NCBI GenBank assembly: GCA_020248865.1
Contig: JADCGS010000036.1
Location: forward strand, 1-64,000
Direction: 5' to 3'
Source: Burkholderiales bacterium
GTDB lineage: Bacteria > Pseudomonadota > Gammaproteobacteria > Burkholderiales > Burkholderiaceae_F
Length of the DNA: 64,000 bases
Shown here: positions 35,573 to 44,002 of the stretch, in pieces
How the letters are laid out: the number at the start of each line of letters is the position of its first letter
How positions within the stretch are numbered: position 1 is the first letter of the stretch
The notes under the pieces: generated by a model
Told to the model about the DNA's origin: nothing
The model's input: only the letters and a program-made list of their open reading frames with translations
Database searches by the model: none
Made by a program: the position numbers and the translations under genes

Positions 35573-37351
35573 CTATCTCTGCACGATGAACTCGGGGGCC
35601 GCCAGCGTCAGGTAGACGGCGAGCTTGGCGCGGTTCAGCGCAGCGTTGGCCGCGCTCATGGGGATGCTCGCCACGGCGTCGCGGATCGCGTTGCGCGTGG
35701 CATCGGTCATCTGATTGGCGGTGAACAGCAGCTTGCAGCGATCGACCAGGGCCTGCGCATCGGCGGCCAGGGCTATTTCCTTGGCGTAGCTCGACCGCAC
35801 GTCGTTCCCGGTGCCGACCCCGGCGTTGACGGCAGTACGCATGTAGTTCAGGTACCCGGCCACCGAGCTCTCGCCGGTGATCTGGAACTCGGGAGCCACC
35901 AGGCCGGCACTGGCGATGCCGGTGGAGGGGGGCACGTAGCCCGGACGGAAGAAGTTGAACACCGAGGGCGAGCGCAGCGGATTCTGCGCCATCGCGGTGG
36001 AAGGGTCGGCGATGTTGCGGATCGTGAAGTTGCCGCCGACCGACGTGGCCTCGCAAGCGCGTGCCCAGGCGGACAGGCGCAGCACCGGCTCACGCAGCTT
36101 GCCCCAGGCCGGATCGGCGAGCGCGCCGCCGCGCGCCTCGGTGTCGAGCAGAACGGCCCGCAGCATCGCCTTCATGTCGCCGCGCACGCCGCTGCCGTTG
36201 TTGGCAAACGCAGCGGCCACGCGCGCGACGTAGGCCGGCGACGGGTTGCTGGTGACCAGCCGCTGGATCAGTTGCCGGCCGATGAACGGGCCGGTGTTGG
36301 GGTGATTGAACAGCACGTCCAGCGCGATGCGCAGCGACCCCGTGGCGGCGGTGCCGGCCGGGATCGTCGCCCCGAGGAAGCCCTTGGCGGCGGTGGAGTG
36401 GAACTGCGGATAGGGCTGCATGGGCCGGATGTCGCGGTCGGGGTCCGGCGTACCGCCGCGGAAGCGCGTGTTGCTGGTGTCGGGCCCGGCCCATGACCAG
36501 CCCGTGAACACGCGTGCCAGGCCCTGCACGTCGGCGTTGCCGTAGGTGGAGACGGGCTGGCCGTTGGACAGGAATTGAGTGCCGTCCGGGTTCAGCCGGT
36601 ACAGCCCGATGGTGAACAACTGCATCACTTCGCGCGCGAAGTTCTCGTCCGGCACGCGGCCTGTGGCCAGATCCTCGGCCTGGTTGCGCAGCGACGACAG
36701 GTACAGCCCCATGATCGGGTGCAGGCTCACGGCCTCCAGCAGGTCGCGGAAGTTGCCGAAAGCGTGCTGGCCGAGCAGGTCGAGGTAGCTGGCGAGCCCG
36801 CGCGGGCGGTTGTTGACGTCGCCATTGGTCTGCGAGACCACGAAGATCTCGGTCAGCGCAAACACCACGCGCTGGCGTAACTGGTCGGCGCCGGTCAGAG
36901 CCTGGCGCCAGAACGTATCCATCACGAAGTCGCGATACGTCAGTTCCGGGGCGCCGGGCTGGCCGGCAGCAATGGCGGCCTCGATGTAGGGCCGGTGCAG
37001 CGTCTGCGGGCGGCTGAACTGGTCGTCGATCCAGCTCGACGGCCCAACTGCGACAACTGCGGCGACACTGGCCTCATTTGCACCAAAGCTCGCCTGGTTC
37101 AGCAGCCGTACGGCCTCGGCGGCGCTGGTTGCCGGCACCGGTGGCGGGGCAGGCGGGGCAGGGGCGGGCGATGCTGCTCCGCCGCCGCCGCAAGCGGCCA
37201 GCGCGGCGGTTGCCAGAGCGCCTATACCCGGCAGCAGCGCGTTCGCCCGATCTGCCGCCGCTGCGTCGGCAGCGCAGGTGCGGCCGTGACCGGATTCGGA
37301 ATCGGGATCCGCGAGCGGCCCGCGTCGGGACGCCAGTGCGCTGTCGTTCAT
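35573..37351 (-). CDS. DUF1800 family exported protein (probable lipoprotein)
   Basis: 592-residue protein of the DUF1800 family, of unknown biochemical function. An unusually long N-terminus (about 40 residues, charged) precedes a hydrophobic stretch ending in a lipobox-like LAAC followed by GGGG and a Pro/Ala-rich linker (about 56-75). The family core follows: RLLNQASFGANE, RQRVVFALTEIFVVS, ENFAREVMQLFTIGLY, ARVFTGWSW, FNHPNTGPFIGRQLIQRLV and the C-terminal FNFFRPGYVPP. A start closer to the signal segment is possible. It is co-transcribed with the DUF1501 gene. Confidence 0.9.
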   Translation of the reverse strand: MNDSALASRRGPLADPDSESGHGRTCAADAAAADRANALLPGIGALATAALAACGGGGAASPAPAPPAPPPVPATSAAEAVRLLNQASFGANEASVAAVVAVGPSSWIDDQFSRPQTLHRPYIEAAIAAGQPGAPELTYRDFVMDTFWRQALTGADQLRQRVVFALTEIFVVSQTNGDVNNRPRGLASYLDLLGQHAFGNFRDLLEAVSLHPIMGLYLSSLRNQAEDLATGRVPDENFAREVMQLFTIGLYRLNPDGTQFLSNGQPVSTYGNADVQGLARVFTGWSWAGPDTSNTRFRGGTPDPDRDIRPMQPYPQFHSTAAKGFLGATIPAGTAATGSLRIALDVLFNHPNTGPFIGRQLIQRLVTSNPSPAYVARVAAAFANNGSGVRGDMKAMLRAVLLDTEARGGALADPAWGKLREPVLRLSAWARACEATSVGGNFTIRNIADPSTAMAQNPLRSPSVFNFFRPGYVPPSTGIASAGLVAPEFQITGESSVAGYLNYMRTAVNAGVGTGNDVRSSYAKEIALAADAQALVDRCKLLFTANQMTDATRNAIRDAVASIPMSAANAALNRAKLAVYLTLAAPEFIVQR

Positions 37352-37542
37352 GAGACCCTCGCTGCGGCGCGCTCAGTCATGGAATGGGGTTCAATCCGGC
37401 GCGCTACGGCGGACTGTGCCAGCAGTCGGACACCCAGCGCAAGGACTGCAAGGCGGCGGACGGTTACGACATTCCTGCGGTCTGCCTCCAGCCCCCGGCC
37501 CGCCTGCGGGGTGGCTCGGCCGCCGACCGTAGAATCGGGTGC
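37352..37542. promoter_or_regulatory. Divergent DUF1800 / uvrD region with uvrD -10 box
   Basis: This 191-bp gap holds both promoters. TAGAAT at 37530-37535 ends 8 nt before the uvrD ATG, and no Shine-Dalgarno sequence is present, so uvrD may be leaderless. The uvrD frame stays open upstream to an ATG at 37384; that 53-residue extension resembles no helicase N-terminus and is not called. Confidence 0.5.
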
Positions 37543-40500
37543 ATGTCCCTGCTCGACGCGCTCAACCCGCCGCAATTGGCCGCGGTAACCCTGCCCAACC
37601 AGTCGGCACTGATCCTGGCGGGCGCCGGCTCGGGCAAGACGCGCGTGCTGACCACACGCATCGCCTGGCTGATCCAGACCGGCCAGGTGAGCCCGCAAGG
37701 CGTCCTGGCGGTGACCTTCACCAACAAGGCGGCGCGCGAGATGACCACGCGCCTGGCCGCCATGCTGCCCATCAACACGCGCGGCATGTGGATCGGCACC
37801 TTCCACGGCCTGTGCAACCGTATGCTGCGCGCGCACCACCGCGAAGCCAACCTGCCGCAGACCTTTCAGATCCTCGACAGTTCGGACCAGCTGTCGGCCA
37901 TCAAGCGGCTGCTCAAGGCCCATGGCGTGGACGACGAGAGGTACCCGCCGCGCAACCTCGCCTTCTTCATCAACGACTGCAAGGAAGCGGGCCTGCGCGC
38001 GAAGGACGTCGAGGTCAATGACGACTACAACCGCAAGTTCGTCGAGCTGTACGCCCTGTATGACGCGCAGTGCCAGCGCGAGGGCGTGGTCGACTTTCCG
38101 GAATTGCTGCTGCGCTGCCACGAGCTGCTGGCACGCAACGAGGCGCTGCGCGCCCACTACAACGCGCGCTTTGCCCATATCCTGGTCGACGAGTTTCAGG
38201 ACACCAACCGGCTGCAGTACGGCTGGCTGAAGCTGCTCGCCGGCAAGATCGGCGGCGCGCCGGGCGCCGGCGGCGCCATCTTCGCAGTCGGCGATGACGA
38301 CCAGTGCCTGGTGTCGGGCACCCTTGTGACCATGGCCGACGGCAGCAGACGGCCGATCGAGCAGGTGCAGGTGGGCGACGAGGTCCGCTCGGCGGTGGGC
38401 GGCGGCAAGATCGGTTCGGCCCGGGTCACTTTCGTTCACCAGCGCACCGAGCGGCTGCCCACGGTGACGCTGTACACGCAGAGCGGCCAGGAGTTGCGCT
38501 CCACGCTGGAGCACACTCACTTTGCCGGCTACTCCGTCGGCCATCTGCCGGCCAAGTACTTCCTGCATCTGATGAGCAAGCCGGGCGTTGGCTACCGGCT
38601 GGCCGTCAGCGGCCACCGGGACGAGCGGCGCGACGGCAAGACCGTGCCCGGATTCCGCCAGCGCGCACGCCAGGAGGGCAGCGAGCAGTGTTGGGTGATC
38701 GACGCCTTCGACGACGAAGCTGCAGCGCGCGAGCGCATGATCGTGCTGTCGCTCAAGTACGGCCTGCCGACGCGCAAGTTCACCCTGGTCAAGGGCTCGG
38801 ACAAGGTGCCCGCCGAGTTCTCGGAGGTCAATACCGAGCGGGCCGCGCACTGGCTGCTGAAGGACCTGAACCTGGCGCCGGACCATCCGGCCGAGCGGCG
38901 CCGGCCGACCTTCGGCACGCCGGGCGACGTGCTGATCAGCCTGTGCAGCGACTCGCGCCGCGGCAAGCCCGATCATCGCGTCTACGCCAGCATCGTCCTG
39001 CCCGAAGGCGTGCAGCGCGCCGAGCAGGCGGGCTTTCAGGTGCAGAAGAAGCTGGTCGGACCCGGCGGCTGGTTCGTCAAGTTCTGGCGCCGCGACTACG
39101 GCACCGCCATGAAGGACGCCACCCGGCTGCGCGCCGCGCTCGGCGGGCGCGTGCTGCAGCGGGCGCGTCTGGGGCAGGGCTACCTGCCGATGCTGCCGGC
39201 GCAGTACGTGCGGCCGGGCATGGCAGTGTTCGACGAGAACGGCGAGTTCGACATCGTCAGCCGCGTGCAGCTGAACGAGCCCGAGTTCGTCACGGTGCAT
39301 GACCTGAACGTCGAGGCCTGCCACAACTTTGCCGCCAACGGCATCTTGACGCACAACTCGATTTACGCCTTCCGCGGCGCCAATGTCGGCAACATGGCCG
39401 ACTTCGAGCGCGAGTTCCGCGTAGTCAACGTCATCAAACTCGAGCAGAACTACCGTTCGCAGGGCAACATCCTCGATGCGGCCAATGCGCTGATCCGCAA
39501 CAACGCCAAGCGGCTGGGCAAGGAGCTGTGGACCGATGCCGGCCAGGGCGAGAAGCTGCGCGTGTTCGAGGCCGGCAGCGACGGCCTGGAGGCAGCCTGG
39601 CTGGTCGACGAGGTGCGCAACCTGATCGCCGAGGGCTACCGGCGCAGCGAGATCGCCGTCCTGTACCGGTCCAACGCGCAGTCGCGCGTGATCGAGCACG
39701 GCCTGTTCAACGCCGGCATCGCCTATCGCGTCTACGGCGGGCTGCGCTTCTTCGAGCGCGCCGAGGTCAAGCATGCGCTGGCCTACCTGCGGCTCATCGA
39801 GAACCCGGCCGACGACACGGCCTTTCTGCGGGTCGTCAACTTTCCGCCGCGCGGCATCGGCGCCCGGACGCTGGAGCAACTGGCCGATGCTGCGCGTGCC
39901 CAGGGGCTGAGCCTGTATGCCGCAGTCGCCCGCATCGGCGGTGCGCCGGCGGCCAAGCTCGGCGCCTTCGTCAAGCTGATCGACAGCCTGCGCTTCGAGA
40001 CCGACAGCCTGCCGCTGAAGGAAATCGTGCAGGCCGTCATCGAGCGCAGCACGCTCATCGAGCACTACCGCGGCGAGAAGGAAGGCCAGGAGCGCGTCGA
40101 GAACCTGGAGGAGCTGATCAACGCCGCCAGCGCCTTCGTGGCCGAGGAGGGCTACACGCAGGATGCGCCCGCCACGCGGTCCAGCCAGGCCGAGGCGGGT
40201 GCGGCGATCCCCGCGCCGCTGGCCGCCTTCCTGTCGCACGCCTCGCTGGAGGCGGGCGAAAACCAGGCGGCCGAGGGGCAGGATGCGCTGCAGATGATGA
40301 CCGTGCACGCGGCCAAGGGGCTGGAGTTCAACGCGGTGTTCATCACCGGCCTGGAGGAGGGCCTGTTCCCGCACGAGAACAGCCTCAGCGAGAACGACGG
40401 GCTGGAGGAGGAGCGGCGGCTGATGTACGTGGCCATCACGCGTGCGCGCAAGCGGCTGTACCTGAGCTTTGCGCAGAGCCGCATGCTGCATGGACAGACC

Positions 40501-40836
40501 CGCTACGGTATCCGCAGCCGGTTCCTGGCGGAGATTCCCGAGGCGCAGCTCAAGTGGCTCACGCCGCGCCTGCGCGAGGGCCAGGCCCTGCGCCAGGGCG
40601 CCTGGCACGACGAGGACCGCATGCTGGGACTGGCCGGCCTCGGCGCAGCGGCAGCGCCCACCACGCTGGGCCTGCATGGCTTCCGCGTCGGCCAGAGCGT
40701 GCGCCATGCGCGCTTCGGCGAAGGCGTGATCGTCAGGCTCGAAGGCTCCGGGTCGGACGCCCGCGCCAAGATCAACTTCGGTCCGCAGGGGTTGAAGGAA
40801 CTGGCGCTGGGGATCGCCAAACTGGAAGCGGCCTAA
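37543..40836 (+). CDS. uvrD: DNA helicase II UvrD precursor, split by an intein
   Basis: 1097-residue precursor; after removal of a 351-residue intein the helicase would be 746 residues, normal for UvrD. It is a 3'-5' superfamily 1 helicase for excision and mismatch repair. Motif I is AGAGSGKT (Lys32), motif Ia VTFTNKAA, Walker B DEFQDT (216-221), motif III GDDDQ/SIYAFRGA (interrupted after Gln254), motif IV LEQNYRSQGNILDAANALI, motif V MTVHAAKGLEF and motif VI EERRLMYVAITRARKRLYL. The C-terminal Tudor-like RNA-polymerase-binding tail VRHARFGEGVIVRLEGSG is that of UvrD rather than Rep. ATG 37543 gives MSLLDALNPPQLAAV, matching the family. Confidence 0.97.
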   Translation: MSLLDALNPPQLAAVTLPNQSALILAGAGSGKTRVLTTRIAWLIQTGQVSPQGVLAVTFTNKAAREMTTRLAAMLPINTRGMWIGTFHGLCNRMLRAHHREANLPQTFQILDSSDQLSAIKRLLKAHGVDDERYPPRNLAFFINDCKEAGLRAKDVEVNDDYNRKFVELYALYDAQCQREGVVDFPELLLRCHELLARNEALRAHYNARFAHILVDEFQDTNRLQYGWLKLLAGKIGGAPGAGGAIFAVGDDDQCLVSGTLVTMADGSRRPIEQVQVGDEVRSAVGGGKIGSARVTFVHQRTERLPTVTLYTQSGQELRSTLEHTHFAGYSVGHLPAKYFLHLMSKPGVGYRLAVSGHRDERRDGKTVPGFRQRARQEGSEQCWVIDAFDDEAAARERMIVLSLKYGLPTRKFTLVKGSDKVPAEFSEVNTERAAHWLLKDLNLAPDHPAERRRPTFGTPGDVLISLCSDSRRGKPDHRVYASIVLPEGVQRAEQAGFQVQKKLVGPGGWFVKFWRRDYGTAMKDATRLRAALGGRVLQRARLGQGYLPMLPAQYVRPGMAVFDENGEFDIVSRVQLNEPEFVTVHDLNVEACHNFAANGILTHNSIYAFRGANVGNMADFEREFRVVNVIKLEQNYRSQGNILDAANALIRNNAKRLGKELWTDAGQGEKLRVFEAGSDGLEAAWLVDEVRNLIAEGYRRSEIAVLYRSNAQSRVIEHGLFNAGIAYRVYGGLRFFERAEVKHALAYLRLIENPADDTAFLRVVNFPPRGIGARTLEQLADAARAQGLSLYAAVARIGGAPAAKLGAFVKLIDSLRFETDSLPLKEIVQAVIERSTLIEHYRGEKEGQERVENLEELINAASAFVAEEGYTQDAPATRSSQAEAGAAIPAPLAAFLSHASLEAGENQAAEGQDALQMMTVHAAKGLEFNAVFITGLEEGLFPHENSLSENDGLEEERRLMYVAITRARKRLYLSFAQSRMLHGQTRYGIRSRFLAEIPEAQLKWLTPRLREGQALRQGAWHDEDRMLGLAGLGAAAAPTTLGLHGFRVGQSVRHARFGEGVIVRLEGSGSDARAKINFGPQGLKELALGIAKLEAA
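38305..39357 (+). mobile_element. Intein (protein-splicing element) in UvrD motif III
   Basis: Codes for residues 255-605 (351 aa). Block A: Cys255 in CLVSGTLVTMADG then IEQVQVGDEV. Block B: RSTLEHTHFAGY with the TxxH motif. Block F: VHDLNVEACHNFAANGI. Block G: LTHN, then extein Ser606 (SIYAFRGA). All splicing residues (Cys1, block B His, penultimate His, final Asn, +1 Ser) are present, so splicing is expected. The 200-residue middle (YGLPTRKF, LLKDLNLAPDHP, VLISLCSDSRRGKPDHRVY) has no LAGLIDADG motif; it resembles the central part of UvrD inteins known from Actinobacteria. The segment before block F, VRPGMAVFDENGEFD, also matches those. Confidence 0.95.
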
Positions 40837-40973
40837 CTTCCGCTCAAGTTCCCGTCAGGCGGGCACAGGGCAACCGATCGCGGCCTCGCTCGTCGGCACG
40901 CCGGCCTGGCAGGCGCGTGCTCCGAGGGTCTTGCGCGCCGACAGTCCAGCCGCGTTCTCCGGCCTGGAAGTTT

Positions 40974-41002
40974 CCGAGGGCTTGCGCGCAGCGCGCCCTC
41001 GG
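40974..41002. terminator. Hairpin between convergent uvrD and membrane-protein gene
   Basis: CCGAGGGC (40974-40981) and GCCCTCGG (40995-41002) form a perfect 8-bp stem with a smaller GCGC/GCGC stem in the loop. The symmetry would serve both converging transcripts. A related copy, CCGAGGGTCTTGCGCGC, lies about 50 bp upstream. No T-tract is present. Confidence 0.5.
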
Positions 41003-41010
41003 GGCGAGCT

Positions 41011-41784
41011 TCACCGCGCCAAGCTGGCCGAAGCCGTGCTCGCGGCCGAGTCGGCAAAGAGGTCTCTGTACATCGGATAGAAGCTTGCCTGCACCACCGT
41101 CATCAGGGCCAGCGCTACCGGCGCGACGAAGAACGACAGCAGCTCGCGCGAGCTGATGAAGACGGTCAGCAGGGAGATGATCACGACGCTGATCGACACC
41201 AGCGCCAGCGCCGTGCTGAATGCGTAGACGAGCATCGCGCCGAGGTTGCGCAGGCAGGCGATCACGCTGCCGAACATCGCCTTGGCCGGGCTGACGCGAT
41301 GCCAGCCGGCCAGCAGCGGCGAGAACCACATCAGCGCCAGCACCGGCAGGTACAGCACCATTTGCAGCAGCAGGCCGTCGAGCGGCAGTTCGTCCAGGGT
41401 GCGCGGCGGACCGCTGCTCGGGGACTCAGGGCCCAGCAGCAGAGCCAGCACCGCGACGATCGACACCAGCGCGGCGTTCACCAGGCCGAGCCGGAACAGG
41501 TGCGTGCGCGCGGTCTCGTCGCGGAACGGCAGCGCAAAGGCAGCCGGCACGGGCGCGCGGCCGGCCGCGGCATCGCGCATGCAGTGCATCAGCCCGACCG
41601 TCGCGAACGGGCTCAGCACGCCAGCGAAAACGATACCCACCAGCGGGATCAGCGCCGGCACCAGCAGCATCATCAGGTAGATCACCACCATGGCCGGCAG
41701 CCCGAGTGGCTGGCGCCGTAGCAGGCCGAAGCCCTCGATCAGCCAGCGCAGGCCCTGGCCTGCCGTGACGCGGTTGACTTGCAT
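41011..41784 (-). CDS. BPSS1780 family membrane protein
   Basis: 257-residue inner-membrane protein of unknown function with about six hydrophobic segments. The N-terminus GQGLRWLIEGFGLLRRQPLGLP and the central segments PFATVGLMHCMRDAAAGRAP and FSPLLAGWHRVSPAKAMFGS are those of the Burkholderiales BPSS1780 family. Its ATG overlaps the thrB stop by one base (TGATG), so it is translationally coupled to thrB. It converges with uvrD. Confidence 0.85.
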   Translation of the reverse strand: MQVNRVTAGQGLRWLIEGFGLLRRQPLGLPAMVVIYLMMLLVPALIPLVGIVFAGVLSPFATVGLMHCMRDAAAGRAPVPAAFALPFRDETARTHLFRLGLVNAALVSIVAVLALLLGPESPSSGPPRTLDELPLDGLLLQMVLYLPVLALMWFSPLLAGWHRVSPAKAMFGSVIACLRNLGAMLVYAFSTALALVSISVVIISLLTVFISSRELLSFFVAPVALALMTVVQASFYPMYRDLFADSAASTASASLAR

Positions 41785-42755
41785 CAGTTCACCCAGGGCA
41801 GCGTGCCGGCGGACGCGCGCACCGCCAGCAATTGCTCGAAGCGCGTCGGGTCGTGCGGCGTCAGGACTTGCGCCGGTCGCGGCAGGTGCAGGTCGTACAA
41901 GCGGGAAATCCAGAAGCGCAGCGCCGCGCCCCGCAGCACCGTGGGCCAGGCGCGGTGCTCCAGTTCGGTCAGCGGGCGCACTGCATGGTACGCATCGAGC
42001 AGGGCCTGCGCGCGCGGCGCATCGATCTGGCCGCTCGACAGATCCACGCACCAGTCGTTCAGCGCCACGGCCAAGTCGAACAGCCACAGCGTGCAGCCCG
42101 CGAAGTAGAAGTCGATCACGCCGCCCACCTGCGGCTGGCCATCCTGCTCGACCCACAGCACGTTGTCGCGAAACAGGTCGGCGTGCACCGGACCGGCAGG
42201 CAGCTTCTCGAACGTCGGGTTGCGGAAGAAACTGTCCTGGTGGATAACCTCCTCGGCCAGCCTCTGGAACTGCTCGTCGGGCAGGTGCGGCTCGAGCTTG
42301 GGCAGGGTGCTCTTCCACCAGCCGATGCCGCGCAGGTTGGGCTGGAAGGCGGCGAAGTCGCGGGCAGCCAGATGCATCTGCGCGATCAGCGTGCCGAACT
42401 GCGCGCAGTGCGCCGGGGTCGGTGCGCGCTCCCACTGGCCGGCCAGCCGCGTGACGATGGCGGCGGGCTTGCCGCGCAGCTCCGACAGCAGGCCGCCGGC
42501 CCGATTCTCCTGCGGCGCGGGGATCGGCAGCCCGGCGCGCGCCAGGTGGCGCATCAGCTCCAGGTAAAAGGGCAGCTGCTTGAAGGTCAGCCGCTCGAAA
42601 ACCGTGAGCACCCAGCGGCCGCCGTCGGTATCGACGAAGAAGTTGCTGTTCTCGATGCCCGCGGCAATGCCTTCGAAGTGGTCGAGCTCCCCCAGCGAGT
42701 AGTGCGCCAGCAGGCGAACGACATCTTCCCGGCAGAGCGACGTGAATACGGCCAT
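41784..42755 (-). CDS. thrB: Homoserine kinase ThrB (aminoglycoside-phosphotransferase fold)
   Basis: 323-residue kinase that phosphorylates homoserine in threonine synthesis. It belongs to the APH-like type II homoserine kinases of beta/gamma/alphaproteobacteria, not the GHMP type of E. coli. Features: MAVFTSLCREDVVRLLAHY start, FEGIAAGIENSNFFV ATP-binding loop, catalytic GPVHADLFRDNVL (HxDLxxxN) and GVIDFYFAG with the Mg-binding Asp. Length is typical. It sits between the DUF2782 gene (36 bp) and the BPSS1780-family gene. Confidence 0.95.
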   Translation of the reverse strand: MAVFTSLCREDVVRLLAHYSLGELDHFEGIAAGIENSNFFVDTDGGRWVLTVFERLTFKQLPFYLELMRHLARAGLPIPAPQENRAGGLLSELRGKPAAIVTRLAGQWERAPTPAHCAQFGTLIAQMHLAARDFAAFQPNLRGIGWWKSTLPKLEPHLPDEQFQRLAEEVIHQDSFFRNPTFEKLPAGPVHADLFRDNVLWVEQDGQPQVGGVIDFYFAGCTLWLFDLAVALNDWCVDLSSGQIDAPRAQALLDAYHAVRPLTELEHRAWPTVLRGAALRFWISRLYDLHLPRPAQVLTPHDPTRFEQLLAVRASAGTLPWVN

Positions 42756-42791
42756 GAAATCGGAAGCGGCGGCAGGCGCGCAGCCCGCCTC

Positions 42792-43205
42792 TCAGAAGTC
42801 GAACTTCAGGAAGCGCGGCGTCGACAAGCCCGAAGACAGGTCCTGCGGGTTGGTGGGGCGCTGGCCTTCGCGGTTGACCATGGTGTAGCTGCGCGTGCTG
42901 CCGGCCGGGGTGACGGTGAGTTCGACGATGCGGTTGCCGGCGCGCCGCTGCTCGATACGGGTCTCACTGCGGGTCGGTCGGACGGGTGCGAGGTCCTCGA
43001 GCACGAAATCGGGATCGACGGCCGGCCATGGCGTCGCAGGTGCCGGGGCGGCAGTCGATTCGGCCGGGCGTGCGGCCGGATCGCCCTGCAGCGGCGGCGG
43101 ACGGTCGAGCGGCTGGGCGGCTGCCGTGCCGCCCCCCGCGGTTGCCGCCAGCAGCGCGCCGAGCCCAAGGGCCCGCAGCCAAGCCATCCGGGAAACGCCG
43201 TCCAT
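42792..43205 (-). CDS. DUF2782 family periplasmic protein
   Basis: 137-residue protein with a Sec signal peptide (about 26 residues, ending TAAA) and a small C-terminal domain of the DUF2782 type (TRIEQRRAGNRIVELTV then TRSYTMVNREGQ and PRFLKFDF at the end). A Pro/Ala linker joins the two. Function unknown. DUF2782 genes often lie beside polA and thrB in betaproteobacteria, as here. Start ATG 43205; it follows the LOG-family gene by 38 bp. Confidence 0.8.
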   Translation of the reverse strand: MDGVSRMAWLRALGLGALLAATAGGGTAAAQPLDRPPPLQGDPAARPAESTAAPAPATPWPAVDPDFVLEDLAPVRPTRSETRIEQRRAGNRIVELTVTPAGSTRSYTMVNREGQRPTNPQDLSSGLSTPRFLKFDF

Positions 43206-43243
43206 GGTGACGCAATTGTAGTGCGCTGCAATGACCGGCCGCA

Positions 43244-43981
43244 TCACAGATAGAGCAACTTCTCGCGCTCGGCGGCAGTCGCCTCGAAGCCCTTGGACTC
43301 GTAGAAGTCGAAAATCGCGTCGACCACGGCGTCGCTGTCGTCCAGCACGGTCAGCAGCTTCAGGTCGGACGCCGCGATCATGCCTTCGGCCACCAGCGTG
43401 CCGGTCATCCAGTCGAGCAGGCCCTGCCAGAACTGGCGGCCCACCAGAACCACCGGCATGCGCCGGCCGGTGCCGGTCTGCATCAGCGTGAGCGCCTCGG
43501 ACAGCTCGTCCAGCGTGCCGAAGCCGCCCGGCATGACCACGTAGGCGGCGGCGTACTTGACGAAGGCCACCTTGCGCGCGAAAAAGTGGCGAAAGCGCAG
43601 CGAGACATCCTGGTAGGGGTTGCCGTGCTGCTCGAACGGCAGCTCGATGTTCAGGCCCACCGAAGGGGAGCGGCCGGCAAACGCGCCCTTGTTGGCCGCT
43701 TCCATGATGCCGGGGCCGCCGCCGCTGATCACGGCGAAGCCGGCGTCCGACAGCTTGCGCGCGATCTGCTCGGCCTGCGCGTAGACCGGGGAGCCGGGAC
43801 GGATGCGCGCCGACCCGAAGATCGAAACCGCCGGGCGGATCTCCGACAGCCGTTCGGCCGACTCGACGAACTCCGAGATAATCCCCCACAGGTGCCAGCT
43901 CTCGCGCGCCTTCTGCGAGGTGGCGCGCTCGGGCATGGTGACCGCGCGCAGTCCCGGAATGTTCTTCTTGCGATCCAACAT
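43244..43981 (-). CDS. LOG family protein (cytokinin riboside 5'-monophosphate phosphoribohydrolase-like)
   Basis: 245-residue Rossmann-fold protein of the family once annotated as lysine decarboxylase. The hallmark GGGPGIMEAANKGAF and PGGFGTLDELSEAL (the PGGxGTxxE motif) are complete, together with the Arg in RKVAFVKYA. Family members hydrolyse nucleoside monophosphates to base and ribose 5-phosphate. ATG 43981 has AGGAG six bases upstream. It is divergent from polA with only 21 bp between the start codons, so each promoter must overlap the other gene's 5' end. Confidence 0.92.
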   Translation of the reverse strand: MLDRKKNIPGLRAVTMPERATSQKARESWHLWGIISEFVESAERLSEIRPAVSIFGSARIRPGSPVYAQAEQIARKLSDAGFAVISGGGPGIMEAANKGAFAGRSPSVGLNIELPFEQHGNPYQDVSLRFRHFFARKVAFVKYAAAYVVMPGGFGTLDELSEALTLMQTGTGRRMPVVLVGRQFWQGLLDWMTGTLVAEGMIAASDLKLLTVLDDSDAVVDAIFDFYESKGFEATAAEREKLLYL

Positions 43982-44002
43982 GACTTTCTCCTGGCAGGCG
44001 CG

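Noticed and set aside
37384..37542. 53-codon in-frame upstream extension of uvrD
   Set aside because: No similarity to helicase N-termini; a -10-like box lies inside it and the ATG at 37543 matches the family.
37348..40707. 1119-codon minus-strand open frame antisense to uvrD
   Set aside because: It lies opposite a clear helicase and intein gene, has Gly/Ala/Arg/Gln/His-rich composition typical of GC-rich shadows and no recognisable domain.
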